This document shows, one piece after another, positions 9,564-18,080 of a DNA stretch of 64,000 bases. The position numbers and the translations under genes were made by a program. Source of the stretch: Brachyspira aalborgi (GTDB taxonomy: Bacteria > Spirochaetota > Brachyspiria > Brachyspirales > Brachyspiraceae); contig NZ_SAXU01000001.1 of assembly GCF_008016455.1 (NCBI RefSeq), forward strand, positions 2,422,926 to 2,486,925. The letters run 5' to 3'. Each line of letters opens with the position of its first letter. Position 1 is the stretch's first letter. The notes beneath the pieces were generated by a model that searched no databases, was not told the origin of the DNA, and saw only the letters and a list, made by a program, of their open reading frames with translations.

Positions 9564-9580
9564 AAAATTATATTCTCAAA

Positions 9581-10609
9581 TCAATTAGCATGTCCTGGTA
9601 TAAACATGTAATTCCACCAAGGCGTATTCCAAGAATCTGTGAATTTTACATATCTTGTAAATGTTTTAACTAATTCTTGAGGTTTTTTACCTATATATAA
9701 ACTAGCATCTTGCATTTTTTGCAATCTGTTATCTTGGTCTCTTTCAACCCACCACCAATAGTAAGAATCAACGCCTGCGCTACCATTTAAACCTTCATTA
9801 GCCTGTGGATTCATAACCAAAACTTCTAAATAACCTTTTTCGAAATATCTCTGAAAGTATATATGTTCACTATAAATGCCATTCCAGAAGTGAGATAAAG
9901 TCAAATTAGCTTCTATAAATGTATGAACCGCGTTTTTAGCGCTTCCGCCCTTTCCATATATTCTTTCGGCTTCATCTCCGCCTATAGCCATTTTATAAAT
10001 TGCTCCAACTGTCCATTGTCCCGTATGAGCGTATTCATGCGTTACGCTATCTTGCCATCCATATCTTTTTGCGGTGCAATTTACATAATCTACTATAACC
10101 GCTCCTGCAAATTGTTTGATTAATCTGTTATCTGGTTTATAGTAAATATCGCCTTTAGAATCAAAATAGTAGTAATCTTGTAGATTTGATTTTTCACCAG
10201 TTGCTGGCTTGCTTTTTTGGAATTCACTAGGTGCATGATAATTTCTACCATTTCTAATTGCGAAAACTTTACCGTCATTAGCGGCTTTTCTGTTAATTTG
10301 GTCAAGCCATAATTGATTTAGTTTTGCGCTATCTCTGTAGTCTACTTCAACTTTTTGAGAACTTGCAAAAGGAACATCAACCGTATATTTTGAGCCAGCT
10401 TCTTCTGGAAGAGTGATTGAACCTGTTCCGCCGCCAGTAGTTCCGCCACCAGAGCCTGTTCCACCGCCAGTAGTTCCGCCACCACTAGAAGTAGATAAAG
10501 AAGTCGATTGAGTTGGGGTATCGCCACCACAAGAGACAATCGTTGCCGCAGAGAATGCAACTACTAAAATTATAACAGCCATTCTCCACAATAATTTTGA
10601 CTTAAACAT
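9581..10609 (-). CDS. Lipoprotein with HExxH zincin motif and Gly/Thr linker
   Basis: 342 residues. The signal peptide ends in a lipobox (TIVSC, Cys27), so a lipid-anchored envelope protein is expected. A low-complexity Gly/Thr/Ser linker (residues 41-64) contains an 11-residue unit repeated twice. The mature domain carries HEYAH at residues 191-195, the HExxH signature of zinc metallopeptidases, with Glu- and His-containing helices about 35-50 residues later (HTFIEANLTLSHFW) that could supply the third ligand. The C-terminus is rich in Trp and Tyr. No family is recognised; protease activity is inferred from HExxH alone. The start has AGGAG eight bases upstream. It has its own promoter and terminator. 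Confidence 0.6.
   Translation of the reverse strand: MFKSKLLWRMAVIILVVAFSAATIVSCGGDTPTQSTSLSTSSGGGTTGGGTGSGGGTTGGGTGSITLPEEAGSKYTVDVPFASSQKVEVDYRDSAKLNQLWLDQINRKAANDGKVFAIRNGRNYHAPSEFQKSKPATGEKSNLQDYYYFDSKGDIYYKPDNRLIKQFAGAVIVDYVNCTAKRYGWQDSVTHEYAHTGQWTVGAIYKMAIGGDEAERIYGKGGSAKNAVHTFIEANLTLSHFWNGIYSEHIYFQRYFEKGYLEVLVMNPQANEGLNGSAGVDSYYWWWVERDQDNRLQKMQDASLYIGKKPQELVKTFTRYVKFTDSWNTPWWNYMFIPGHAN
10418..10483 (-). repeat. 33-bp tandem repeat (x2) coding a Gly/Thr linker
   Basis: Residues 43-53 and 54-64 of the lipoprotein are the same GGGTTGGGTGS unit. Copy-number change would lengthen or shorten the linker without shifting frame. Confidence 0.75.
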
Positions 10610-10684
10610 AAGAATCTCCTCATCAAGGTTTTCATCCTCGACTTTAAATATTATTTTATAAGACTTTATTAACCTTATATTTAT

Positions 10685-10712
10685 AAGATAAGAAATATTT
10701 TTAAAAAGTCAA
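10685..10712 (-). promoter_or_regulatory. Promoter of the zincin lipoprotein
   Basis: On the minus strand TTGACT (10712-10707), 16-base spacer, TATCTT (10690-10685). The spacer and flanks are almost identical to the promoter of the next lipoprotein (11597-11624). Confidence 0.65.
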
Positions 10713-11014
10713 AACTTTTTTTACTTCGTCATTGCAATTTTACCAATTTGTCATTGCGAACGAAGTGAAGCAATCCACTTTTTAATGAAGTTAAATTATA
10801 AAATAGAATTTCTCATAATATATTAAATCAATTAAATTTTTTTTATTAATATCTTTTTTTATCTTTACGCAATCTTTTTTATATTTTATAAATATTGAAT
10901 TAATCGGACATATTATTTATACAAATTTCGTCTTCTCTTATAACCGACTATATTTTATTTATTCTTAATTGAAAACTATAATTTAATTATATTACAAAAA
11001 TAAACTTATTTAAA
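10713..11014. other. Intergenic AT-rich stretch with one dispersed repeat
   Basis: About 300 bases without an open frame worth calling. It contains the small palindromic repeat at 10750-10776 and a half copy (GTCATTGCAA) near 10726. Otherwise only AT-rich sequence is seen. Confidence 0.5.
10750..10776. repeat. Dispersed palindromic repeat (GTCATTGC...GCAATCC type)
   Basis: ATTGC (10753-10757) and GCAAT (10770-10774) flank CGAACGAAGTGAA. The element resembles the short 'cattgcgagc...gaagcaatcc' repeats scattered through many bacterial genomes. A diverged relative lies at 17042-17072, and a half copy near 11657. Confidence 0.6.
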
Positions 11015-11055
11015 ATAAAAAATCATTATTGAAAGAAAATCTCCCAATAATGATT
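11015..11055 (-). terminator. Terminator of the small lipoprotein gene
   Basis: Perfect 11-bp stem AATCATTATTG (11021-11031) / CAATAATGATT (11045-11055), followed on the minus strand by TTTTTTATTTT. Confidence 0.85.
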
Positions 11056-11084
11056 AGTATTCAACTTTTAATTATTATTTATTA

Positions 11085-11540
11085 TTATTTAGCAAAATTA
11101 ACCGCTTTCGTTTGTCCATATCCGCTAAATACTATAGCAGATAAATTACCATTAGCGTCATAATTAGGCGTCGCGTCAGTGGCAAGGAATGGTTTTCCAT
11201 CTATTAATAAATTAAATCCTTTGCTACTATTTTTAGCTTTTATTTCGCTTTTACCTTCAGCTTTAATTACTAAAGGACCTTGTCCTCCGAAAGCGTCTTT
11301 AGATTCGATTGCTATTTGAGAATTTTTAATCGTTGCCTTAAAATCTTTATTATTATAAACGATATCTCCGCCTACAATTTCTTCTTTTTCAGCGCCGTTT
11401 ATAATTTCTTCCGTTCCTGCTTCTGTGGATAGATTAGTGGCAGCCGTCACTTTATTTTTACAAGCTACAGATAACATTGCTATTAAAGCGATAATAACTA
11501 AAGTTGAAATTTGGAATTTAAAAGTTTTTTTGTTAGTCAT
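11085..11540 (-). CDS. Small lipoprotein of unknown function
   Basis: 151 residues with a basic N-terminus, hydrophobic core and lipobox (MLSVAC, Cys27), so it should be lipid-anchored. The mature part has a Glu/Thr-rich linker to about residue 60, then a compact beta-rich domain with alternating charged and hydrophobic residues (FKATIKNSQIAIESKDAFG, then FNLLIDGKPFLA) ending KAVNFAK. No enzyme motif is seen. AAGGAGAC lies just before the ATG. It is a single gene with its own promoter and a strong terminator. Its promoter nearly matches that of the zincin lipoprotein, suggesting shared control. Confidence 0.65.
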   Translation of the reverse strand: MTNKKTFKFQISTLVIIALIAMLSVACKNKVTAATNLSTEAGTEEIINGAEKEEIVGGDIVYNNKDFKATIKNSQIAIESKDAFGGQGPLVIKAEGKSEIKAKNSSKGFNLLIDGKPFLATDATPNYDANGNLSAIVFSGYGQTKAVNFAK

Positions 11541-11596
11541 AATAAGTCTCCTTGTTGGATTTTATCCAAACATTTTTTTATTTATTTTCTATACTT

Positions 11597-11624
11597 AAGA
11601 TAAGAATTATTTTTAAATAGTCAA
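11597..11624 (-). promoter_or_regulatory. Promoter of the small lipoprotein
   Basis: On the minus strand TTGACT (11624-11619), 16-base spacer, TATCTT (11602-11597). Confidence 0.65.
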
Positions 11625-11794
11625 CAAATTTTTTTATTTTAGAATTAATTTTTTTTATTGTCATTGCAAGAGATAAAATATTATCATTATTAACCGAAAA
11701 CTAAGCAATATACATTTAAAAAATTAATCTTTTTTAATTGACAAAACAATAAAAAACAAACAATATTCTATTTAATAAATTTTAACATTATTCA

Positions 11795-11833
11795 TAAAAA
11801 ATAGCTTTAAGTCAATTTAATTCTCAAAGCCAT
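11795..11833 (-). terminator. Terminator of the ftsZ-SPOR cluster
   Basis: On the minus strand GGCTTTGAG pairs with CTTAAAGCT (G-U pairs allowed), followed by ATTTTTTAT, 39 bases past the SPOR gene stop. Confidence 0.65.
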
Positions 11834-11871
11834 TTTATTTTTATACGATAATATTATTAATTAATTTTTAA

Positions 11872-12711
11872 TCAACTTACTTTTTTGTCTGAATAAATAT
11901 AACTATCCTTATAAGCAGGAATTTTCTTAATTTCCGCAAGCGCTTTTTGGGCATCTTCTCTCGTATCGTATCTTCCAACTTTTAATTTATACATAGTTTT
12001 TCCATCCGAAGAAGCCTCTTCTTTTATAAACGCTTTAGGGAATTTCGATTTCAAATTATCTCTTGCAGAATAAGTATTATCTCTATCATAACCTACGGCG
12101 ACTTGTATAAAATAAACCGAATCCGCAGAAGAAGTCGGAGTATAAGGTTTTTTCGTAATTGTAGAACTTGAACTAACGGGAGCTTGTGTAGTAGGCTTTA
12201 TACTTGCAAATTGTTGAGGAGGATTATAAGTAGCATTTGGAGATAAATTATCTTTTTCTTTTATTATAGCGTCCAACTCTGAAGCCAAACTTTGAGTATA
12301 TTCGTTATATCTATCTTCCGAAGACAAACTTTCTCTTATTATGCTAGAATTATTATAATCGTTATAACTATCGTTTTGAGTATTTTCCGACAAAGTTAAA
12401 ATATCGTTATTTGAATTTTCAAAATTTCTATTGCCTGCCAATTCTTCAGTTCGCATAAGTATTTGTGAAGAATTATCAATAACATTGTCATTATTTGCCA
12501 CACTATTTGAATTATTAGGTTTTGAAGAACCTAAATGAAAACCCAAAATAAAAATAAATAATATTAGCAAAATACTGCAAGCCGAAAATATAGATAATCT
12601 TAAAGGAGTAAAATTAACTATATATAAAGTTTTTTTCTTTCCGTAAATAGAATTAGTAGAATATTCTTTTTCTTCTTCTATCGTGTTGTTTTGATTTTGA
12701 TTTAGTTCCAT
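11872..12711 (-). CDS. SPOR-domain membrane protein
   Basis: 279 residues with a cytoplasmic N-terminus, one transmembrane helix (residues about 35-60), a Ser/Asn-rich extracytoplasmic linker, and a C-terminal SPOR domain (from about residue 200: VYFIQVAVGYDRDNTYSARD, ending in LAEIKKIPAYKDSYIY). SPOR domains bind peptidoglycan stripped of stem peptides at division sites, so this is a likely divisome accessory (FtsN/DedD-like). Its place at the end of the ftsZ cluster supports that. Its start overlaps the 3' end of coaE by 59 bases in another frame; the ATG has AAGG upstream. The role is inferred from domain and neighbours. Confidence 0.8.
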   Translation of the reverse strand: MELNQNQNNTIEEEKEYSTNSIYGKKKTLYIVNFTPLRLSIFSACSILLILFIFILGFHLGSSKPNNSNSVANNDNVIDNSSQILMRTEELAGNRNFENSNNDILTLSENTQNDSYNDYNNSSIIRESLSSEDRYNEYTQSLASELDAIIKEKDNLSPNATYNPPQQFASIKPTTQAPVSSSSTITKKPYTPTSSADSVYFIQVAVGYDRDNTYSARDNLKSKFPKAFIKEEASSDGKTMYKLKVGRYDTREDAQKALAEIKKIPAYKDSYIYSDKKVS

Positions 12712-13285
12712 AATGCCTTCCTAATTTTTTTGAGACTATAATTAAATGATTATAATCTCTCATATTGTTTATTATAATATCGGCATTGAACTTCTTATTT
12801 TTTACATCGATTTGCATTTTTAGAATTTTTCTTGCCTCTTTTTCGGATATATTTCTACTCTTTTGCATTCTCTTTATAATATCCGAAGTTTTTGAATTAA
12901 CATATATTAAACTATCGCACATTTTATATATTTCGCTTCTCATAATTAACGCCGCTTCAATAATGACATCCTTATCCGTTGAATTTATTAATTTATAAAC
13001 TTTATCTTCTATATAAGGATAATTTATACTTTCTAATTTTCTTAATTTCTTTGAATTTCCAAAAACTATTTTACCTAGTTTTTTTCTGTCTATATTTCCG
13101 TTATTGTCAAGTATATCGCTTGAAAACTCTTTTATTAATTCTTCTTTTTTGATTTTATCGTTTAAGGCTTCATGTCCTATAATATCGGCGTCAATGTATA
13201 AAGCGTTCAATTCTTTTGCAAGCAATTTTGAAAAAGAACTTTTGCCCGAACAAATAAGTCCGAATATTCCTATAACATTTTTCAT
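12653..13285 (-). CDS. coaE: Dephospho-CoA kinase
   Basis: Last step of coenzyme A synthesis: phosphorylates the 3'-OH of dephospho-CoA with ATP. 210 residues; the P-loop GLICSGKSS (residues 9-17) is followed by YIDADIIGHE, whose Asp residues match the CoaE substrate/Mg site, and later RNISEKEARKILKMQ, the typical lid helix. The last part (RRRKRIFY) is basic and overlaps the SPOR gene by 59 bases. It is translationally adjacent to the upstream TPR gene (two bases apart). The P-loop has Leu-Ile-Cys where many CoaE proteins have Gly-Ile/Gly residues, but the family call is firm. Confidence 0.88.
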   Translation of the reverse strand: MKNVIGIFGLICSGKSSFSKLLAKELNALYIDADIIGHEALNDKIKKEELIKEFSSDILDNNGNIDRKKLGKIVFGNSKKLRKLESINYPYIEDKVYKLINSTDKDVIIEAALIMRSEIYKMCDSLIYVNSKTSDIIKRMQKSRNISEKEARKILKMQIDVKNKKFNADIIINNMRDYNHLIIVSKKLGRHYGTKSKSKQHDRRRKRIFY

Positions 13286-13287
13286 AA

Positions 13288-15207
13288 TTAATTTTGAGCC
13301 TGAATAGAATTAGCTGCGGTATTTGTAATATAAGGAATAACTATTTGATTAATATTAACTTTGCTTAAAACTCTTCCGTCAATAAGTTTTGTTAAAGAAA
13401 CATTTTCATCCGCGGTTATAATTTTTACCATTCCTATTGACATATCGGCATTTCTATTTGACAAATCTACAGAAGCCGAAGAAGTATTATAAATAATCAA
13501 ATTCATATTATTTGTTAAGCCTTGCAATTTCCCCGCATTTATATAAATATTATCGTTATGAATCTTAATAACTTTGCAGTAAAAAGGAATAGCATTATCT
13601 ATAACTTTTCCCGTCATAACAGCAGCGTTCATTATTCTATCTTTGCCTTTAGTTGTAATAGTAAAGTTAGTAACAACTCTTTCGTTTTTTACATCGACTA
13701 AATCGAGCATAACGGTAAAATTATCTATATTATTTTCAAAAGTAGAGCCTCTTAAATAATAATCTACTTTTCTTGAGTTTAATTCTAAATATAAATCTCT
13801 TTCAGAATAATAATTTGTATGAATATCCAAAACTTTAAATTTTCCATATTGAGGCAAAACATAAGATAAAGTTTGATATAATGCCGTATTAAAAAACATT
13901 GGACTATCTTTTTGAGCGTTTATTGTGTCGGTTATAGCGATAGTATAGCCCGATTTTTCCAAATTATATTGATTTTCTATTCCCCAACTTTTTGACGGAA
14001 TATTTTTATCTAATTTTCTTTTATAGCTATCATATTTATAAACGATTGATTTATCATTTGGATTAACATTTTTAGCAATTTCCAATTCTTCTAAAGCTCT
14101 CTCTTCTAATCCCATTCTTCTATAAACATCTGAAAGCATCAATCTCGCGTAAGTATTTGCAGGATTTAATTTTAACATATGTTTTAAATATGCCTGCGCT
14201 CTCACATTATCGGCAAGTCTTGTATAATAAGATGCCATATTTCCATAATATAAAGCCGCTCTATTTCTTTCATAATCGGGTTTAGGATTCGTATTAAGTA
14301 AAACTCTTTCATAAGCAAGCCTTCCAAGTTCGTCTTCGGGTTTAACTCTTAAATAATTTATATAAGAATTTTTAGCGTTTGGATAATTTTTAGCTTCTTC
14401 ATAAACATTGCCAATATAATAATATTTGCTATTATTTTTAAATTCAGAATCGGGAATATATTCCAAAATTCCTATAGATTCGTTATATCTCTTCATAGAT
14501 AAAAATATGCTCGCTTGAAGTATTTTAGCTTCGTTATAATTTGTATAATAATAAAATGCGTTACTAATCTCGCTTAAAGCGTTATTATAATTTTTATTCA
14601 AATAATAATAATTAGCCAAATGATAGTAGGATTCCGCCATTCTTGGATTATTATTTATATTATTATTTAACAAATTAAAAGCGTAATTGCTATTTCCGTT
14701 TGCAAGTTGCAAATATGCCAATGAAACGGGCGCTTCCGCTCTGCTTTTATCTATAATAATAGCTCTTTCGTATAAAGTCATTGCGGTTTTATAATAGCCA
14801 ATTCTTTCGTTTAATACTCCTTCGCCGTAATTTGCAAAATAATTTTTACTGTCTAACGCTTTTATCAATTTAATCGTGTTTCTTGCTTCGGAGTTTCTAT
14901 TATTTAAAAGCTCAACATTAAGTTTTCTTTCAAGAATTCTAAAATCTTTTGAATGATAATTTTCAGCGTCTTTAATCAGAGTTTCCGCCATAGAATAATT
15001 TTTTAATTTAATATAATTATCTATTAAAAGAATATAAGCTTCTATATCGCTTGGCTTAATATTCATAGCTTCCAAAATCGCTATAGAATTTTCGTAATTT
15101 CTGTTATTATAAAAATTCAAAGCGTTTTGAAAATTATTATTAGAAGTTTGTCCAAGAGATGCAAAACTTATGCAAATAGAAATTAAAAAAACTAATATTA
15201 ATCTCAA
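13288..15207 (-). CDS. Secreted TPR protein with FlgT-like C-terminus
   Basis: 639 residues with a signal peptide (LILVFLISICISFASLG). Residues about 25-400 are tandem TPRs (for example ALNFYNNRNYENSIAIL, YYKTAMTLYERAIIID, NPANTYARLMLSDVYRRMG). The C-terminal 200 residues are beta-rich (ELNSRKVDYYLRGSTFEN, then IYINAGKLQGLTNNMNLIIY), resembling the envelope domains of FlgT/CsgG-linked proteins. It would act in the periplasm as an assembly platform. It sits between ftsZ (10 bases upstream) and coaE (2 bases downstream), in one transcript. Exact function unknown. Confidence 0.65.
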   Translation of the reverse strand: MRLILVFLISICISFASLGQTSNNNFQNALNFYNNRNYENSIAILEAMNIKPSDIEAYILLIDNYIKLKNYSMAETLIKDAENYHSKDFRILERKLNVELLNNRNSEARNTIKLIKALDSKNYFANYGEGVLNERIGYYKTAMTLYERAIIIDKSRAEAPVSLAYLQLANGNSNYAFNLLNNNINNNPRMAESYYHLANYYYLNKNYNNALSEISNAFYYYTNYNEAKILQASIFLSMKRYNESIGILEYIPDSEFKNNSKYYYIGNVYEEAKNYPNAKNSYINYLRVKPEDELGRLAYERVLLNTNPKPDYERNRAALYYGNMASYYTRLADNVRAQAYLKHMLKLNPANTYARLMLSDVYRRMGLEERALEELEIAKNVNPNDKSIVYKYDSYKRKLDKNIPSKSWGIENQYNLEKSGYTIAITDTINAQKDSPMFFNTALYQTLSYVLPQYGKFKVLDIHTNYYSERDLYLELNSRKVDYYLRGSTFENNIDNFTVMLDLVDVKNERVVTNFTITTKGKDRIMNAAVMTGKVIDNAIPFYCKVIKIHNDNIYINAGKLQGLTNNMNLIIYNTSSASVDLSNRNADMSIGMVKIITADENVSLTKLIDGRVLSKVNINQIVIPYITNTAANSIQAQN

Positions 15208-15217
15208 AATTAAATCC

Positions 15218-16876
15218 TTATTTTCTTATATTTCTTGCTACTATCTGTCTTCTCAAATATGCGGGAGTATCTTCGTCATAATCTGCAGACGAATTTGTAT
15301 CCGCTCCGAATATATAACTTTTAGCTCCCAAATCGTTATGGATTTTCATTCCTTCATCCGACATAATATCGAATATAGGTTTTTCTTTTTTAACTTCATT
15401 CTCTTTAATATCAATATCGGCTTCGGCAACTTCGGTAGCTATAGTTCTAGAATAAAATTCTTCGTTTCTGTCGATTATAGAATTAGCGCTTTTGCTTATT
15501 TGATTATTAACTATATTTTTATTAAACGGCGTATATTCCGATTTTTCAATCGATTCTTCTTCTTTATCAAAATCTTCTTCTTCATTATTATTTTCCGCAT
15601 TATTAATATTATAATTATTAAGAGATTGATTTTTAAATTTATTTGCAAAATTTACGCTTTCAAAAGAAACTTTATTAATATTTTCTTCTTTATCTTTTAA
15701 ATCAATTTCTTTAGAATTATCGATTATAGTTTCGTTTGAATTATTATTTTCGTTATTTTCTATAATGTTATTTGTATTTAAATCATTTTTTATATTATTA
15801 TCTTTAATATCGTTTTTATCGGATTCTAAATCTTTATTTTCCGTATTTTTATTTTCGTTAGAATTATCTTCAAATCCCGTAGCCACAATCGTCACTCTTA
15901 TCTCGTCATTTAAACTTTCGTCTATACAAGTTCCTATTTTTATATTTGCTTCTTCATGAGCGTAGCTATTTATTTTTTCAGCGGCTTCTCCGTATTCTTT
16001 AAGTCCAAAATCTTTTGGAGCTACTATATTTGCCAAAACGCCTCTCGAATTTTTTATACTTGAAACATCCAATAAAGGATTTTCAAAAGCGTTTGATATT
16101 GCTTTTTCTATTCTATTTTCGCCTTTTCCTATTCCTATTCCTAAATGCGCTCTTCCGTTAGATAAAGCTATCATAGTGCGAACATCGGCAAAATCTACAT
16201 TTACTCCAAAACCTGTTTGAGTAATTATATCGGAAATTCCTTGCACGCCTTGTCTTAATATATCGTCTATAATTGAAAACGCTTCCGTGTATCCGTAATT
16301 TTCAGCGTCAACCATATCGTAAAGATTTTCATTTGGTATTATTATAAGAGAATCTACAACGGAAAACATTTTTTCTATTCCCGCTTCGGCTCTATTCATT
16401 TTTAATTTTCCTTCGTATTTAAAAGGTTTAGTGACAACGCCTATCGTTAAAGCTCCGCATTTTTTTGCAATTTCCGCGACTACAGGACTCGCTCCCGTTC
16501 CCGTGCCTCCTCCAAAACTGCTTGCAATAAAAACTAAATTCGCTCCGTTAATTATCTCTTCAATTTTTGCAACATCCTCTTTAGCGGCTTCAGCTCCTTT
16601 TTCTGGGTCCGTTCCCGCTCCCAATCCTTGCGTCACTCTTTCTCCTAAAACTATTTTGGTTTCTGCATTGGACCTTGAAAGCGCCTGTTTGTCGGTATTC
16701 ATAGCCACAAAATCTACGCCGTTAAGTTTTTCTTCTATCATTCTATTAACGGCATTGCATCCTCCGTTTCCAACTCCTATAACTTTTATAACAGTGCCTA
16801 AAGAAACATTAAAAGAATTTATATTTGAGTTCATTTTTGAATTATCAGCTAATTCTATTCTATATTTAGAATCCAT
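15218..16876 (-). CDS. ftsZ: Cell division GTPase FtsZ (long linker)
   Basis: Tubulin-like GTPase that forms the division ring. The signature GGGTGTG is at residues 122-128, NTDKQAL near 60, and the T7 loop VDFADVRTMI is present. At 552 residues it is far longer than the usual 350-400: after the core (about residue 340) comes an intrinsically disordered linker of some 180 residues rich in Asn, Asp, Glu and Lys. It ends in DTPAYLRRQ, the conserved C-terminal peptide that docks FtsA/ZipA-type partners. It is the first gene of a cluster with a TPR protein, coaE and a SPOR protein. AAGGGG lies before the ATG. Confidence 0.97.
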   Translation of the reverse strand: MDSKYRIELADNSKMNSNINSFNVSLGTVIKVIGVGNGGCNAVNRMIEEKLNGVDFVAMNTDKQALSRSNAETKIVLGERVTQGLGAGTDPEKGAEAAKEDVAKIEEIINGANLVFIASSFGGGTGTGASPVVAEIAKKCGALTIGVVTKPFKYEGKLKMNRAEAGIEKMFSVVDSLIIIPNENLYDMVDAENYGYTEAFSIIDDILRQGVQGISDIITQTGFGVNVDFADVRTMIALSNGRAHLGIGIGKGENRIEKAISNAFENPLLDVSSIKNSRGVLANIVAPKDFGLKEYGEAAEKINSYAHEEANIKIGTCIDESLNDEIRVTIVATGFEDNSNENKNTENKDLESDKNDIKDNNIKNDLNTNNIIENNENNNSNETIIDNSKEIDLKDKEENINKVSFESVNFANKFKNQSLNNYNINNAENNNEEEDFDKEEESIEKSEYTPFNKNIVNNQISKSANSIIDRNEEFYSRTIATEVAEADIDIKENEVKKEKPIFDIMSDEGMKIHNDLGAKSYIFGADTNSSADYDEDTPAYLRRQIVARNIRK

Positions 16877-17041
16877 TGCTTACCCCTTTTTATTTTTAAT
16901 TATTGAAAAAATAAAAAATTAAAATACTTATAATTATTATCGTATATTATCAATTTTAATAAACATAATTATATTAACATAATTATAAAATTAATCAAGT
17001 GCTAAAAATAAAAAAATATGATATTATATAAAAAATATTAT

Positions 17042-17072
17042 CGATTACTTCAGGGTTTACTCTGTAATGACG
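17042..17072. repeat. Diverged copy of the dispersed palindromic repeat
   Basis: On the minus strand GTCATTAC ... GAAGTAATCG, matching the ends of the element at 10750-10776 with a different centre. It lies between the divergent ftsZ and glycosyltransferase genes. Confidence 0.4.
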
Positions 17073-17149
17073 GTAAATAAAATAGTAATTTCAAGCATAC
17101 GAAATTTATATTAATCAATCTATAAAAAATTAAACGGAGAAAATTTTTT

Positions 17150-17996
17150 ATGAATTACGATGTTAGTTTAGTTATAACGACTTACAACGAAGAAAAATAT
17201 TTACCAATTCTACTTGGTTCAATTAATAATCAAAAAACCGATTTGAAAATGGAAATAATTATTATAGACGATTCTTCTACAGACGAAACTTTGAATATTA
17301 TAAAACAATATGAAAAATTCATACGGGGGGGGGGTAATTCGACTCTTACATAACGATAAAAAATCAGATGTTCAATATATGAGAAATACGGGACTTAAAG
17401 AAGCTACAGGAAAAGTTATAATATTTTTTGATGCCGATACTGCAATATCAGAAAATTTTATAGAAAATATGGTTAAACCGATTATAAATAATAAAGCCGA
17501 TACGACTTTATGCAAAACTTACGCCGTTCTTGAAGCTTTTTACGATATTCTTCCCGAAAAATATTCTAAAAGCTATGTTTATTTTATAAAACATTGTCCA
17601 AGATTTATGATGAAAAGATTTCCCGTTCAATTCGTTCCTTGGATTTTAAGATGGTTTAATATGATGAAAAAACAAAAAAGATTGATAAGCGTTTGGAGAG
17701 TTCCTAACCGAGCGCATACTACGGGAATAGCTACAAAAACAGAAATAGCGAGAAAGTCTGGAGGTTGGAAAATTAAAATAGGAGACGGAGATGACGCTCA
17801 ATATTCTAACGATGTTTGTAATGAAAGCGATAAAGTTTTATGGGTTGGCAAATGCATTCTTTTTATTTCAAGAAGGAGAGTATTCCCAACAGATAACGGA
17901 TGGATTACCGATATATTTTTTAAGCCGATAAAGAAATTTTATAAAAATAAAATACGAAAAAATAACGATAACGATTATACAAAAAATTTGCGTTAA
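17150..17996 (+). CDS. Family 2 glycosyltransferase, frame broken at a G10 tract
   Basis: The first 58 codons give the GT-A fold start (SLVITTYNEEKYL, EIIIIDDSSTDET). The frame then runs into ten G (17325-17334) and stops at 17351-17353. The next frame continues at once with the rest of the enzyme (MRNTGLKEATGKVIIFFDADT, the metal-binding DAD region) to 17996. With nine (or twelve) G the two halves join into one protein of about 281 residues. It would transfer a sugar to an envelope glycan. The present state is OFF. GGAGA lies 11 bases before the ATG. Poly-G slippage switching surface glycans is known in other bacteria; here it is inferred. A sequencing error in the tract is the alternative. 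Confidence 0.8.
17325..17334 (+). repeat. Homopolymeric G10 tract
   Basis: Ten consecutive G in a strongly AT-rich region, inside a coding sequence and exactly at the frame break. Confidence 0.95.
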
Positions 17997-18080
17997 TTTT
18001 AATATATAATAATTCTTAAAAATGATTTATAATATTTTAATTATAAAAAATAAATTTTAAAATTAAAAGAAAAATAAAAA

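Noticed and set aside
16900..17010. Promoter for ftsZ (TTGATT with TATAAT at 19-base spacing)
   Set aside because: Spacing is too long and other AT-rich boxes fit equally well.
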